Part shown: one piece after another, positions 34,241-43,594 of the stretch
How positions within the stretch are numbered: the stretch's first letter is position 1
Layout of the letters: each line of letters begins with the position of its first letter
Assembly: GCA_965224845.1 (NCBI GenBank)
Contig: CBDDAJ010000035.1
Span: forward strand, 3,595-67,594
Source of the DNA: Wocania_A sp965224845
Lineage (GTDB): Bacteria; Bacteroidota; Bacteroidia; Flavobacteriales; Flavobacteriaceae
DNA: 64,000 bases
Reading direction: 5' to 3'
Notes under the pieces: model-generated
Told to the model about the DNA's origin: nothing
The model's database searches: none
What the model saw: only the letters and a program-made list of their open reading frames with translations
Translations under genes and position numbers: made by a program

Positions 34241-34840
34241 ATGAACTTTTTAGAATCCATGCAAAAACGTTATACAACAAAAAAGTACAACGCATCAAAA
34301 AAAATAGAACCAAATAAAATTGAAGAACTAAAAGAAATTTTACGCTTAAGCCCGTCCTCGATTAATAGTCAGCCGTGGAAGTTTACTTTTGTTACAAATC
34401 AAGAAACAAAATTAAGCCTATCAGAAATATCCTGGTTAAATACAGATAAGGTTCTTGATAGTGATACTGTTGTGGTGTTTAGCAGAATTGATACTTTATC
34501 ACTATTTGAAAAACAAATAGAAGAAGAGCTTCCCAAAGGAGCCGTAAATTATTATAAAGAATTTATAAAGCCTCTCCCTGAGGAACAAATTAAAACTTGG
34601 TTTGACCGTCAAGTTTATTTAGCTTTGGGGGTTTTGTTGAGTGCGTGTGCCAATATGGGTATTGATGCTACACCAATGGAAGGTATTGAACCTAAAAACT
34701 ACGACAAAATATTAAATCAGTCTGATTACACAACTATTGTTGCTGTAGCAATAGGCTATAGAGATAAAGACGACCTTAATCAACCTAGTAAAAATCCTAA
34801 GTCCAGAAGGGATATTAATAAAGTAATTGAAACCATTTAG
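34241..34840 (+). CDS. NfsB-like nitroreductase-family flavoprotein
   Basis: A 199-residue protein beginning MNFLESMQKRYTTKKYNASK, with the FMN-binding pattern LRLSPSSINSQPWKFTFV, the FDRQVYLALGVLLSACANMGIDATPMEG segment and the end VAVAIGYRD. The enzyme reduces nitro compounds or quinones with NAD(P)H. Its regulation by the adjacent divergent HxlR gene follows a common arrangement for electrophile defence. Confidence 0.93.
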   Translation: MNFLESMQKRYTTKKYNASKKIEPNKIEELKEILRLSPSSINSQPWKFTFVTNQETKLSLSEISWLNTDKVLDSDTVVVFSRIDTLSLFEKQIEEELPKGAVNYYKEFIKPLPEEQIKTWFDRQVYLALGVLLSACANMGIDATPMEGIEPKNYDKILNQSDYTTIVAVAIGYRDKDDLNQPSKNPKSRRDINKVIETI

Positions 34841-34844
34841 ATAC

Positions 34845-35141
34845 ATGAAAAACCAAAAACTAACTATTGTTGCAAAAATCCTGGCTAAGCCTGAAAAGAA
34901 AACACTTGTTAAAAACGAATTATTAAAACTAATTGATATAACGAGAGCCGAAAAAGGATGCATTAATTACGATTTACATCAAGACAATCAAAACGATAAT
35001 TTGTTTTTATTTTACGAAAACTGGGAAAACAAAGCACTATGGAAAGCGCATATGGAGGGCGCACATCTGGCAAATTATATGAAAGCTACTGATGGTGCAA
35101 TAGAAGGGTTTGAATTATATGAAATGACCGCTATTGAGTAA
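34845..35141 (+). CDS. Antibiotic biosynthesis monooxygenase (ABM/YgiN-like) domain protein
   Basis: A 98-residue protein starting at MKNQKLTIVAKIL; an in-frame TTG 18 bases upstream overlaps the nitroreductase end. The ABM pattern is KNELLKLIDITRAEKGCINYDLHQ, LFLFYENWENKALWKAHMEGAHL. Related YgiN-type proteins act on quinols. It follows the nitroreductase by only 4 bases, so the pair probably forms a quinone or electrophile response operon. Confidence 0.9.
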   Translation: MKNQKLTIVAKILAKPEKKTLVKNELLKLIDITRAEKGCINYDLHQDNQNDNLFLFYENWENKALWKAHMEGAHLANYMKATDGAIEGFELYEMTAIE

Positions 35142-35170
35142 AAATAATGTAAGTTTAACAGACATCGCAT

Positions 35171-35202
35171 AAAAAAGCCTATCAAATACATGATAGGCTT
35201 TC
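35171..35202. terminator. Bidirectional terminator between the ABM gene and secDF
   Basis: AAAGCCTATCA (35174-35184) pairs with TGATAGGCTTT (35191-35201), loop AATACA, with an A run before and a T run after. The flanking genes are convergent. Confidence 0.8.
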
Positions 35203-35224
35203 CAATTAAAGAAAAAAATTTGAG

Positions 35225-38209
35225 TTAGTCTTTCTTCTTTTTTCCTTCTAATTTATTTACTGTATCATACATTATTGGTGTTGCAATAAATAATGATGAA
35301 TAGGTACCTACTATCACCCCTACAATTAAGGCAAACATAAAGCCTCTAATTGAATCGCCTCCAAAAATGAAGATAGCTAATAATACTACTAACGTTGTTA
35401 ATGATGTATTTAGTGTTCTACTTAATGTACTACTTAACGAAACATTTACAACTTTATAGAATTTCCATGAGGTGTGCTCGTTAAAGAACTCACGAATTCT
35501 ATCGAATACTACCACTGTATCATTTAACGAGTACCCAATAACGGTTAGTATTGCAGCGATAAAAGCCTGATCTATTTCCATACTAAATGGCATAAATCTG
35601 TAGGTTAATGAGAAAACACCTAATACAATTAATACATCATGGAAAACCGCAGCTACTGCACCAAGTGAGTATTGCCATTTCTTAAATCGCAATAAGATAT
35701 AAAGGAATACTACAATTAACGATCCTAATACAGCCCAAACAGATGCTTGCTTAATATCATCGGCAATAGTTGGCGATACTTTATATGATTCTAGCAAGCC
35801 AACTTGTTTGTTAACATCGTTCAGATCTAAAAACTTCTCATAAGACACCCCTTCTAAATAAGGAACTAGCCCATCGTATAAGGCTCTTCTAATTTCCTCA
35901 TCAACTTCGGCACCTGTTTCATTAACTTTATACTTAGTTGTAATTTTTAATTGGTTAGCATCTCCAAAGGTTTTGGCATCTGCACTACCAAAAATTTCTG
36001 GTTTTGACAATACATCTGTAATTTCTGTAGCACTAACATCTTGAGCAAATCGTACCTGATAGGTTCTACCTCCAACAAAATCTACTCCCTGGTCTAAACC
36101 GTTTGTAAATAAGGACCCCAAACTTACTACAATAAATATTGCAGAAATAGTGTAAGCTACCTTACGCTTCTTTAAGAACTCAATATTTATGTTTCTAAAT
36201 AAGTTTTTAGTTAAAGCAGTTGAAAAATCTAACTTTCCTCCTTTGTTTACATACCAGTCTACTAATAATCTAGTAATAAAAATAGCTGTAAATAAAGAGG
36301 TCCCAATACCTATTAATAAAGTAGTTGCGAATCCTTTAATTGGTCCTGTACCAAAAATAAATAAAATTAATGCTGTTAAACCTGTAGTAATATTAGCATC
36401 TAAAATAGATGATAAGGCATTACTAAACCCATCTTGAATAGCTTCTTTTTGACCTTTCCCTTTAACTATTTCTTCTCGAATACGTTCAAAAATAAGTACG
36501 TTAGCATCAACCGACATACCAATAGTTAAAACAATACCGGCAATACCTGGTAAGGTTAATACAGCTCCTAATCCTGATAAAATACCAAATATCAACAGAA
36601 TGTTTAATAGCATAGCAATATCTGCAAATCCACCTGCTTTTCCGTAATAGAAAATCATCCAAACCAACACCAAAGCTAAAGCGATCATAAACGACATTGT
36701 ACCGCTATCAATAGCCTCTTGACCTAACGATGGTCCAACCACTTCACTAGAAATAATATCTGCTGAAGCTGGTAATTTCCCCGCACGTAAAACATTTGCT
36801 AAATCTATAGCTTCATTTAATGTAAAATCTCCTGAGATAGAAGAACGTCCTCCTGCAATAGGTCCAGTGGTTACACCAGGTGCCGAATATACTATATCGT
36901 CTAAAACTATAGCTATTTGGGTTCCTTGATTAAATGCTCTTCCAGTCATTTCTTCCCAAATTTTAGCCCCTTTTGGATTCATCTGCATAGCTACTTCAGA
37001 CTTATTACCAACCGGACTAAACTCGTTACTTGCATCGGTTACTACTGCTCCACTTAATGGAGGCACATTATCTCTGTTTCCTACTAAAGCATATAACCCA
37101 ACTAATTCACTATCTTTTTCTGGTTTGCCAAAAACAAATTTAGTATAGCGCTTATCTACAGGGAGTAAGGTTCTTACTTCCGGATGGTTTAAATACTCTT
37201 TAACTTTATCCTTATCTTTTATATTTAAAGTTGCTATAGACGCAGGATCTAGAGGCTGAAATAATAAGTCTCTTAAAGGATTATTTGATTCAACTACAGT
37301 AGAATCTGTTATTGCTTCTCCTAAAAGCTCATCAATAGCATCAGCATCAGAGCTTTCTTCAGTCTTAACTTCTTCCTTTTTAGTTTCTGGTGTAACTATG
37401 CTTTTTAAAGCTTCATTTGCTTGTCCTAGAAAAGCTCCAATTTCTTGACTTCTATCTACATCCCAAAACTCTAATTGCGCTGTACTTTGTAATAATCCTG
37501 TTGCACGCTCTATATCTTTAACACCTGGTAATTCTACCAAAATACGACCAGAGTTTCCTAATCGTTGTATGTTTGGTTGAGTAACTCCAAACTCATCAAT
37601 ACGTTTACGTAATACTTCAAAAGCCGATACGATAGATTCATTAATCTTCTCTTCGATAATGCCTTTAACCTCATCATCACCCATACTTCCGTCTATCTCC
37701 CCATCTAAGGCTTTGGTATAAAATATATCTGGAGATGCTAATTTAGTATCCCCTTTAATAGCATCAAACGCCTTGAAAAAATCATCTAAATATGTTTCCT
37801 GACTGTTCTTTTGAAGCTCGGTAGCATTTTCTAAAGCTTGGTTAAAAACAGGGTCATTAGTATTATTGGCTAACCCTTTTAAAATATCTTTAACTGATAC
37901 TTGTAAAATAACATTAATACCTCCTTTTAAATCTAAACCAAGGTTCATAGCCTTTTGCTTCACTTCATTATAAGTGAATTTTGCTATACCAATATTAAAA
38001 ACGGTATCGGTAGCTATTGACTCTAAGTAATTTGCCTCTTCAATGCTTCTTTTTGCTCTATAATCTGCTTCTGTATCAGCAATTTTAGTTATTGCTGTTT
38101 CTTCGGCGTTACTTTCAATTTGATTTGCTTTAAATGTAAACGATAACTGATAAATACTTACCAAACCGAATAACAAAGCAAATAATTTTACTAATCCTTT
38201 ATTTTGCAT
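35225..38209 (-). CDS. secDF: Protein translocase subunit SecDF (fusion)
   Basis: A 994-residue fusion, typical of Bacteroidota. The SecD part has a signal/TM1, LGLDLKGGINVILQV, the P1 region with an insertion, ILVELPGVKDIERA, and the TM block GIAGIVLTIGMSVDANVLIFERIREE. The SecF part from about residue 660 has GVDFVGGRTYQVRF and VIGYSLNDTVVVFDRIREF. It uses the proton gradient to pull exported proteins through SecYEG. The promoter is at 38245-38277. Confidence 0.97.
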   Translation of the reverse strand: MQNKGLVKLFALLFGLVSIYQLSFTFKANQIESNAEETAITKIADTEADYRAKRSIEEANYLESIATDTVFNIGIAKFTYNEVKQKAMNLGLDLKGGINVILQVSVKDILKGLANNTNDPVFNQALENATELQKNSQETYLDDFFKAFDAIKGDTKLASPDIFYTKALDGEIDGSMGDDEVKGIIEEKINESIVSAFEVLRKRIDEFGVTQPNIQRLGNSGRILVELPGVKDIERATGLLQSTAQLEFWDVDRSQEIGAFLGQANEALKSIVTPETKKEEVKTEESSDADAIDELLGEAITDSTVVESNNPLRDLLFQPLDPASIATLNIKDKDKVKEYLNHPEVRTLLPVDKRYTKFVFGKPEKDSELVGLYALVGNRDNVPPLSGAVVTDASNEFSPVGNKSEVAMQMNPKGAKIWEEMTGRAFNQGTQIAIVLDDIVYSAPGVTTGPIAGGRSSISGDFTLNEAIDLANVLRAGKLPASADIISSEVVGPSLGQEAIDSGTMSFMIALALVLVWMIFYYGKAGGFADIAMLLNILLIFGILSGLGAVLTLPGIAGIVLTIGMSVDANVLIFERIREEIVKGKGQKEAIQDGFSNALSSILDANITTGLTALILFIFGTGPIKGFATTLLIGIGTSLFTAIFITRLLVDWYVNKGGKLDFSTALTKNLFRNINIEFLKKRKVAYTISAIFIVVSLGSLFTNGLDQGVDFVGGRTYQVRFAQDVSATEITDVLSKPEIFGSADAKTFGDANQLKITTKYKVNETGAEVDEEIRRALYDGLVPYLEGVSYEKFLDLNDVNKQVGLLESYKVSPTIADDIKQASVWAVLGSLIVVFLYILLRFKKWQYSLGAVAAVFHDVLIVLGVFSLTYRFMPFSMEIDQAFIAAILTVIGYSLNDTVVVFDRIREFFNEHTSWKFYKVVNVSLSSTLSRTLNTSLTTLVVLLAIFIFGGDSIRGFMFALIVGVIVGTYSSLFIATPIMYDTVNKLEGKKKKD

Positions 38210-38244
38210 GTTGTATTTTTTGTGTCAATTTTTTTTAAACCGAG

Positions 38245-38277
38245 CAAATATATAATTTTCTCGTAGGTCTTGACAAT
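38245..38277 (-). promoter_or_regulatory. secDF promoter
   Basis: On the minus strand ATTG (38277-38274) is followed after 21 bases by TATATTTG (38252-38245), a full match to TAnnTTTG, 36 bases before the secDF ATG. Confidence 0.55.
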
Positions 38278-38307
38278 TTTTATGTTTAAATTATTTTTTA
38301 GCTTTTT

Positions 38308-38330
38308 GATACTGAAACAAGTTCAGCACA
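38308..38330. repeat. Dispersed intergenic repeat unit (GATACTGAAACAAGTTCAGC type)
   Basis: CTGAA-ACAAG-TTCAG forms a short inverted repeat within this unit. A degenerate copy lies at 23126-23150. I recognise similar units between genes in other flavobacterial genomes, but their copy number here beyond these two is not visible. Confidence 0.45.
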
Positions 38331-38363
38331 GGTTGATGATAAAAGCTATTTTTCGTGAATTGG

Positions 38364-38981
38364 CTAAGCTATAGGTCCAGCTCTAACCTCAGGTATTTTA
38401 CGTGAAGTATTATCTATTGCTATCGCAATATTATAACATGTTTTATAAGTAACTTTTACAAGGCCATCATTAATCTCTATAGCATTAAAAAAAGCATATG
38501 TACTTGGCTTGGCCAACCTATTGCTTTCAGATTTTAGCTCTACTACAGAAGTTCCGTTTAAATCCCATTGTGAATCACTTCCTTTTTCAATTTCATAAAC
38601 ATCAAGATTATAACTGATTGCATTTTCATCAAAAGGACGCTTTGAAGCATCTTTTTCATCTTGATTTTTAAAAGCATAATCTAGCTTTAGCTTTTTTTCT
38701 TTTGAAAAAGTCTCTTTTATGCTAGTAACATCGGCATCACTAAAATAAGTAATTGTTAGCTTTCCGTTTTCTGTTTCATTTACTTTTATGTTACTAACAC
38801 CTAAATCTTGCAATTGCTTTTTTACAATAGCAATAGTATTTCGAGCATCTTCAGATGTTACAGAAGCATTGTTAAACTGTAAAACGATTTCTTGATTTGG
38901 TACAGTAATTTGTTGCTGATTAACAACACCAAATAAGGAAAGAATAATAATTAAAGTACTGATGTACCATTTTGCATTCAT
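38364..38981 (-). CDS. Secreted protein of unknown function, possibly SecD-P1-like
   Basis: A 205-residue protein with a hydrophobic N-terminal signal (WYISTLIIILSLFGVVN). The segment NNASVTSEDARNTIAIVKKQLQDLG followed by KLTITYFSDADVTSIKETF resembles the layout of the SecD P1 head (helix, then strand, then the 'DADxxxxKE' turn). This is a resemblance by eye only. It lies about 150 bases upstream of secDF on the same strand and just downstream of mdh. It has its own start and no lipobox. The function is not known. Confidence 0.7.
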   Translation of the reverse strand: MNAKWYISTLIIILSLFGVVNQQQITVPNQEIVLQFNNASVTSEDARNTIAIVKKQLQDLGVSNIKVNETENGKLTITYFSDADVTSIKETFSKEKKLKLDYAFKNQDEKDASKRPFDENAISYNLDVYEIEKGSDSQWDLNGTSVVELKSESNRLAKPSTYAFFNAIEINDGLVKVTYKTCYNIAIAIDNTSRKIPEVRAGPIA

Positions 38982-38998
38982 GCGCCAAATATAAAAAA

Positions 38999-39025
38999 TA
39001 AAGACTGTATTTCTACAGTCTTTAA
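38999..39025 (-). terminator. Terminator downstream of mdh
   Basis: AAAGACTGTA and TACAGTCTTT form a ten-base stem around the loop TTTC, 30 bases past the mdh stop on the minus strand. An A-rich + strand on the left gives the U tract on the minus transcript. Confidence 0.7.
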
Positions 39026-39053
39026 ATAAAAATATATTTTGTGTTATTAAATC

Positions 39054-39980
39054 TTAAATTTCAAGTAAACCATTAGTTTTCTTAACACCTTCTGCACTTT
39101 CTTGCATATGTGCTTTTTCGGCATCACTTAGTGGTACATCAACTATTTTTTCTATACCGTTTCTACCTAATATTACCGGAACACCAATACATAAGCCATT
39201 TAAACCGTATTCACCTTCTAATAATGTTGAACATGGGAACATTTTCTTTTGGTCGCAGGCAATGGCTTGTACCAATCCTGAGACTGCTGCTCCCGGAGCA
39301 TACCAAGCCGAAGTTCCTAATAGTTTAGTAAGGGTAGCACCACCAACTTTAGTGTCTTCCTTTACTTGATTTAAGCGGTCTGCACTTAAAAACTCAGATA
39401 CTTTTACGCTGTTTCTTGTTGCATGAGATGTTAATGGCACCATACCTTTATCACTATGCCCGCCAATTACCATACCATCTATATCACTAATAGGAGCCTC
39501 TAAAGCTTCCGCTAATCTGTATTTAAAACGTGCAGAATCTAATGCACCTCCCATTCCGATGATTCTGTTCTTTGGCAAATTGGTTGTTTTATGAACTAAA
39601 TAGGTCATTGTATCCATTGGGTTACTAACAACAATCATGATGGTATTTGGAGAATGTTCAATTAAACTTGATGATACCGCTTTTACAATACCAGCATTAA
39701 TACCAATTAGCTCCTCACGGGTCATTCCTGGCTTACGTGGAATTCCGGAAGTAATTACACAAATATCGCTACCTGCAGTTTTGCTATAATCATTTGTGAC
39801 ACCTGTAATTTTAGTATCAAATCCGTTTAAAGAGGCACATTGCATTAAATCCATAGCTTTACCTTCGGCATAACCTTCCTTAATGTCTAACAAAACAACT
39901 TCTGAAGCGAAGTTTTTAATAGCAATATATTCTGCACAACTAGCACCTACTGCTCCTGCTCCAACTACTGTAACTTTCAT
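39054..39980 (-). CDS. mdh: Malate dehydrogenase
   Basis: A 308-residue protein of the lactate-dehydrogenase-like class. The nucleotide fold opens VTVVGAGAVGASCAEY, followed by VVLLDIKEGYAEG (the Asp implies NAD preference). Substrate Arg residues lie in GIPRKPGMTREELIGIN, then VVSNPMDTMTYL, RIIGMGGALDSARF, and the catalytic His in MVIGGHSDKGMVPL. It oxidises malate to oxaloacetate in the citric acid cycle. It is flanked by hairpins on both sides and is probably transcribed alone. Confidence 0.97.
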   Translation of the reverse strand: MKVTVVGAGAVGASCAEYIAIKNFASEVVLLDIKEGYAEGKAMDLMQCASLNGFDTKITGVTNDYSKTAGSDICVITSGIPRKPGMTREELIGINAGIVKAVSSSLIEHSPNTIMIVVSNPMDTMTYLVHKTTNLPKNRIIGMGGALDSARFKYRLAEALEAPISDIDGMVIGGHSDKGMVPLTSHATRNSVKVSEFLSADRLNQVKEDTKVGGATLTKLLGTSAWYAPGAAVSGLVQAIACDQKKMFPCSTLLEGEYGLNGLCIGVPVILGRNGIEKIVDVPLSDAEKAHMQESAEGVKKTNGLLEI

Positions 39981-40128
39981 GAGTTTTATTTTTTTAAATG
40001 ATTTGTGATAAGTTATAAATTCTATTCAAAATTCATACTTTTTATTGACTTAAAACATGACATTTGTTTGTTTTAACAGCTATAAATTTTGGTTAGCAAA
40101 AGTATGAATTAAAATGCTTTAAATAAAA

Positions 40129-40155
40129 AAAGTGCAAGATTAAATCTTGCACTTT
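40129..40155 (-). terminator. Terminator downstream of the DUF6588 gene
   Basis: AAAGTGCAAGAT and ATCTTGCACTTT form a perfect 12-bp stem with loop TAA. An A run on the left gives the U tract for the minus-strand transcript. Confidence 0.8.
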
Positions 40156-40190
40156 AAATTCAACTAACTAAAACTAAAATTAAAACAATA

Positions 40191-41201
40191 TTATCTAAAA
40201 CTAAATGCTATTCCAGCAGATAGTGTGTTGTATTCCTGAATGGTGTAATCGCCAAATATTTTAAAGAAACCCAGGCTCAATCTAGCTCCAAGAGTTGCTT
40301 TAAACCCACTAGCCTTAAAATCCAAATTTATAGGGTCTGTAACAGTTTCTGTAATTGTTGGTCCTGATGCTACAGGAGTATATTGCAAATCGTAAGTCCC
40401 TAACATTTTTAAATCTGAACTACCACCGCTATAACCTATACCTCCATACACATTAATAATAGGAAAATTTAAAGACGCTATCGCTTGAGCAGTAATGGCA
40501 TTTAATTTAAACTCGGCATGCTGGTTACTCCCAGGGATGACATTAGCATCTATAACATAATTAACATCCATTGTAGTATACGCAGCCAGTACAGATACAT
40601 GCAAAGGCAATTTATCTAACGGTCCAAATATGCTTGTAATTTCTTTTTTAAGTCCAACTCCAAATAATTTTCCTTTTACATCATCACTTCCCACCTCTGG
40701 AACCAACCTTAGCATAACATCAAATTTATAAGGCAATCCTAAACCAATTTGAATTGCTGGTGTAGGAATGGCACTTAACGGTAAGTCGCCCTGAATACCT
40801 GAAGGCATTTCAAATGAAGCTGTTACAGCTTGTCCCTGAACTTCGGTACCTACAAGCATCATAGCGCCATCTCCAGATCCGGCTACGGTTGGGCTAGTTG
40901 CTGATGCCGACGTTATACTAGTTAACCCTAAATTGGCAAAACTAAATACCTCATCTTTATCAGGTACTACTGAAGCATTAAAACCTATGGTAATATCAAA
41001 CCCAAGTTTTTTATGAACTTTAGCTGTATGATACCAACCACTGTTCATACCGTATATTAAACCAGTCATGGCAGGACTAATATACGCTTCAGTTAATTTG
41101 TTTGCATCTTCTCTGGCAGCTAACAGAATACTTTCTAACTCTTGGGCTTTTGAAAATTGAGTTGCTAAACACAGCAACATAAGTAGGGCTATTTTTTTCA
41201 T
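40191..41201 (-). CDS. DUF6588-family secreted protein (predicted beta-barrel)
   Basis: A 336-residue protein starting at MKKIALLMLLCLATQFSKAQ, a normal signal peptide; the longer open frame adds 31 implausible residues. The rest is Gly-rich with alternating strands (IQIGLGLPYKFDVMLRLVPEVG, ATLGARLSLGFFKIFGDYTIQEYN) and ends AGIAFSFR. The terminal Phe-x-Phe-Arg fits an outer-membrane barrel. The family is common in flavobacteria and lacks a known function. It ends with a strong hairpin. Confidence 0.8.
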   Translation of the reverse strand: MKKIALLMLLCLATQFSKAQELESILLAAREDANKLTEAYISPAMTGLIYGMNSGWYHTAKVHKKLGFDITIGFNASVVPDKDEVFSFANLGLTSITSASATSPTVAGSGDGAMMLVGTEVQGQAVTASFEMPSGIQGDLPLSAIPTPAIQIGLGLPYKFDVMLRLVPEVGSDDVKGKLFGVGLKKEITSIFGPLDKLPLHVSVLAAYTTMDVNYVIDANVIPGSNQHAEFKLNAITAQAIASLNFPIINVYGGIGYSGGSSDLKMLGTYDLQYTPVASGPTITETVTDPINLDFKASGFKATLGARLSLGFFKIFGDYTIQEYNTLSAGIAFSFR

Positions 41202-41298
41202 TTTAATAAGTTTGGGTACAACAAATGTAATAAAATATTTTAAAAAACAACACTTGATCGTTAAAATTTTACACTTAATCGATATTTTAAACAAAAAA

Positions 41299-41327
41299 CA
41301 CCCCTGATATACTAAATATCAGGGGTG
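41299..41327 (-). terminator. Terminator downstream of gyrB
   Basis: CACCCCTGATAT and ATATCAGGGGTG pair perfectly over 12 bp with a five-base loop. The A run at 41292-41298 gives a U tract on the minus transcript. Confidence 0.85.
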
Positions 41328-41355
41328 CACAGTAAGATTAACTTTTATGACTTAT

Positions 41356-43293
41356 TTATGCATCAATATTAGCATAAATGGCATTCTTTTCAATAAAGTC
41401 CCTACGAGGGGGTACCTCATCTCCCATTAGCATAGAGAAAATTCTATCTGCCTCAGTTCCATTATCAATTTGTACTAAGCGCATCGTTCTAAACTCCGGA
41501 TTCATGGTTGTATCCCAAAGTTGCTCTGCATTCATTTCTCCTAGACCTTTATAGCGTTGTATTTTTGAACCATCTCCAAACTCTGAAACAATGTCGTCTC
41601 GTTCTTGATCATTCCATGCATAGCGTTTTTTAGCACCTCGCTTTACTAAATATAAAGGTGGTGTAGCGATGTATACATGGCCATTTTCAATAAGCTCTTT
41701 CATATACCTAAAGAAGAATGTCAATATTAGTGTAGCGATATGACTACCATCAATATCGGCATCACACATAATTACTATTTTATGATAGCGTAATTTTGAA
41801 AGGTTTAAAGCTTTACTATCTTCTTCTGTACCTATAGTAACTCCTAATGCAGTAAATATATTTTTAATTTCTTCGTTTTCAAATACCTTATGCTGCATGG
41901 CTTTTTCTACATTCAATATTTTTCCTCGAAGCGGAAGAATTGCTTGAAAAGCTCTATCTCTACCTTGCTTTGCAGTTCCACCTGCCGAATCTCCCTCAAC
42001 TAAAAACACTTCACATTTTTCCGGGTCTTGCTCAGAACAATCTGATAATTTTCCTGGTAAACCACCAATACTCATTACTGTTTTACGTTGCACCATTTCT
42101 CGCGCTTTTTGCGCCGCATGGCGTGCTTGGGCTGCCAAAATTACTTTTTGAACTATGGTTTTAGCATCGTCTGGGTGCTCTTCCAAATAATCAGTAAGCA
42201 TTTCAGAAACAGCTTGACTTACTGATGCAGAAACTTCACGATTACCTAATTTGGTTTTTGTTTGCCCTTCAAATTGTGGTTCTGCAACCTTTACCGAAAT
42301 AATGGCTGTTAAACCTTCACGAAAATCATCTCCGGAAATATCAAATTTAAGCTTATCTGTTAAGCCTGAAGAATCGGCATATTTCTTTAAAGTATGAGTT
42401 AAACCTCGACGGAAGCCTGATAAGTGTGTACCGCCTTCGTGTGTATTAATATTGTTTACATAAGAATGCAAATTTTCAGCATAAGACGTATTATAAATCA
42501 TGGCCACTTCAACAGGAATGCCATTTTTTTCACCTTCAAAAGCGATAACGTCTTTCATTAATGGCTCACGGGTCGCATCTAAATATTTAATAAACTCTTT
42601 AAGGCCTTCATCTGAATGAAATGTTTCTCCTTCAAATGTTCCATCTTCTTTTTTACTTCTTTTATCAATTAAATGAACTGTAATTCCTTTATTTAAATAA
42701 GCTAGCTCTCTTAATCTACTAGCTAGCGTATCATAGTTATATTCTAAGGTTTGAGTAAAAATAGTTGGATCTGGCCTAAAAGTAACGGTAGTACCTCTTT
42801 TATCTGTGTCTCCTACAACTTTTACCGGATATAAGGTTTTACCGCGCTCATATTCCTGCTCGTAAATTTTACCTTCTCTAAAAACTGTAGCTTTTAAATG
42901 TTCTGACAAGGCATTCACACAACTTACACCTACACCATGCAACCCTCCAGAAACTTTATAAGAATCTTTATCAAATTTTCCTCCTGCTCCAATTTTAGTC
43001 ATTACAACTTCAAGTGCAGAAACACCTTCTTTTTTATGTAAGCCTACAGGAATACCTCGTCCGTCATCCTCAGTAGTGATAGAGTTGTCTTCGTTTATAG
43101 TTACCGTGATATTATCGCAATGTCCTGCTAAAGCCTCATCAATTGAATTATCAACTACTTCATAAACTAAGTGGTGTAATCCACGAACACCTACATCTCC
43201 AATATACATGGAAGGACGCATACGAACATGCTCCATACCTTCTAAAGCCTGAATACTATCAGCTGAATATTGATGCTTTTTTTCTTCGCTCAT
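41356..43293 (-). CDS. gyrB: DNA gyrase subunit B
   Basis: A 645-residue protein. The GHKL ATPase motifs are VVDNSIDEALAGHC, TEDDGRGIPVG and GGLHGVGVSCVNALS. TOPRIM motifs are VEGDSAGGTAKQGRDR and MCDADIDGSHI, followed by the C-terminal QRYKGLGEMNAEQLWDTTM. With GyrA it introduces negative supercoils. A possible attenuator hairpin lies in its leader. The length is usual for a GyrB without the large E. coli-type insertion. Confidence 0.98.
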   Translation of the reverse strand: MSEEKKHQYSADSIQALEGMEHVRMRPSMYIGDVGVRGLHHLVYEVVDNSIDEALAGHCDNITVTINEDNSITTEDDGRGIPVGLHKKEGVSALEVVMTKIGAGGKFDKDSYKVSGGLHGVGVSCVNALSEHLKATVFREGKIYEQEYERGKTLYPVKVVGDTDKRGTTVTFRPDPTIFTQTLEYNYDTLASRLRELAYLNKGITVHLIDKRSKKEDGTFEGETFHSDEGLKEFIKYLDATREPLMKDVIAFEGEKNGIPVEVAMIYNTSYAENLHSYVNNINTHEGGTHLSGFRRGLTHTLKKYADSSGLTDKLKFDISGDDFREGLTAIISVKVAEPQFEGQTKTKLGNREVSASVSQAVSEMLTDYLEEHPDDAKTIVQKVILAAQARHAAQKAREMVQRKTVMSIGGLPGKLSDCSEQDPEKCEVFLVEGDSAGGTAKQGRDRAFQAILPLRGKILNVEKAMQHKVFENEEIKNIFTALGVTIGTEEDSKALNLSKLRYHKIVIMCDADIDGSHIATLILTFFFRYMKELIENGHVYIATPPLYLVKRGAKKRYAWNDQERDDIVSEFGDGSKIQRYKGLGEMNAEQLWDTTMNPEFRTMRLVQIDNGTEADRIFSMLMGDEVPPRRDFIEKNAIYANIDA

Positions 43294-43594
43294 AAATCTA
43301 TTTTATTGTTTTATTACTATTAATTAATGCCACAAAAAAAGATGCCATCTAGCATCCTTTTGAATACAAACAAATATACAAAATTAGAAAGCTTTTAAAA
43401 AGCTTTTTAGCGACTTACCACATTAATTATCAACAATTGTTAATTACTTAAAAACGTCTTAAAACCCCTTAAAAGGGCTTTAAAATGGATTTCATTCAAT
43501 TTTTCTGTGATGAGTTTTTAGTTTAACAGAAAAAAAAGCGCTATCGCTTTATTTTATAGCTAAAGATTTTCAAAATTAATCCATAAAACAACAT
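43294..43594. other. Intergenic region between gyrB and the epimerase gene (two hairpins)
   Basis: No gene is visible. On the minus strand, a hairpin at 43535-43550 (AAAGCG/CGCTTT, loop ATAG) with a U tract is the likely epimerase terminator. A second, weaker hairpin with a U tract at about 43337-43360 (GATGC/GCATC plus outer A-U pairs) falls in the gyrB leader. The rest is AT-rich. Confidence 0.5.
43531..43556 (-). terminator. Terminator downstream of the dipeptide epimerase gene
   Basis: A six-base stem AAAGCG/CGCTTT with a four-base loop, followed on the minus strand by seven U. It lies 40-60 bases past the epimerase stop. Confidence 0.6.
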
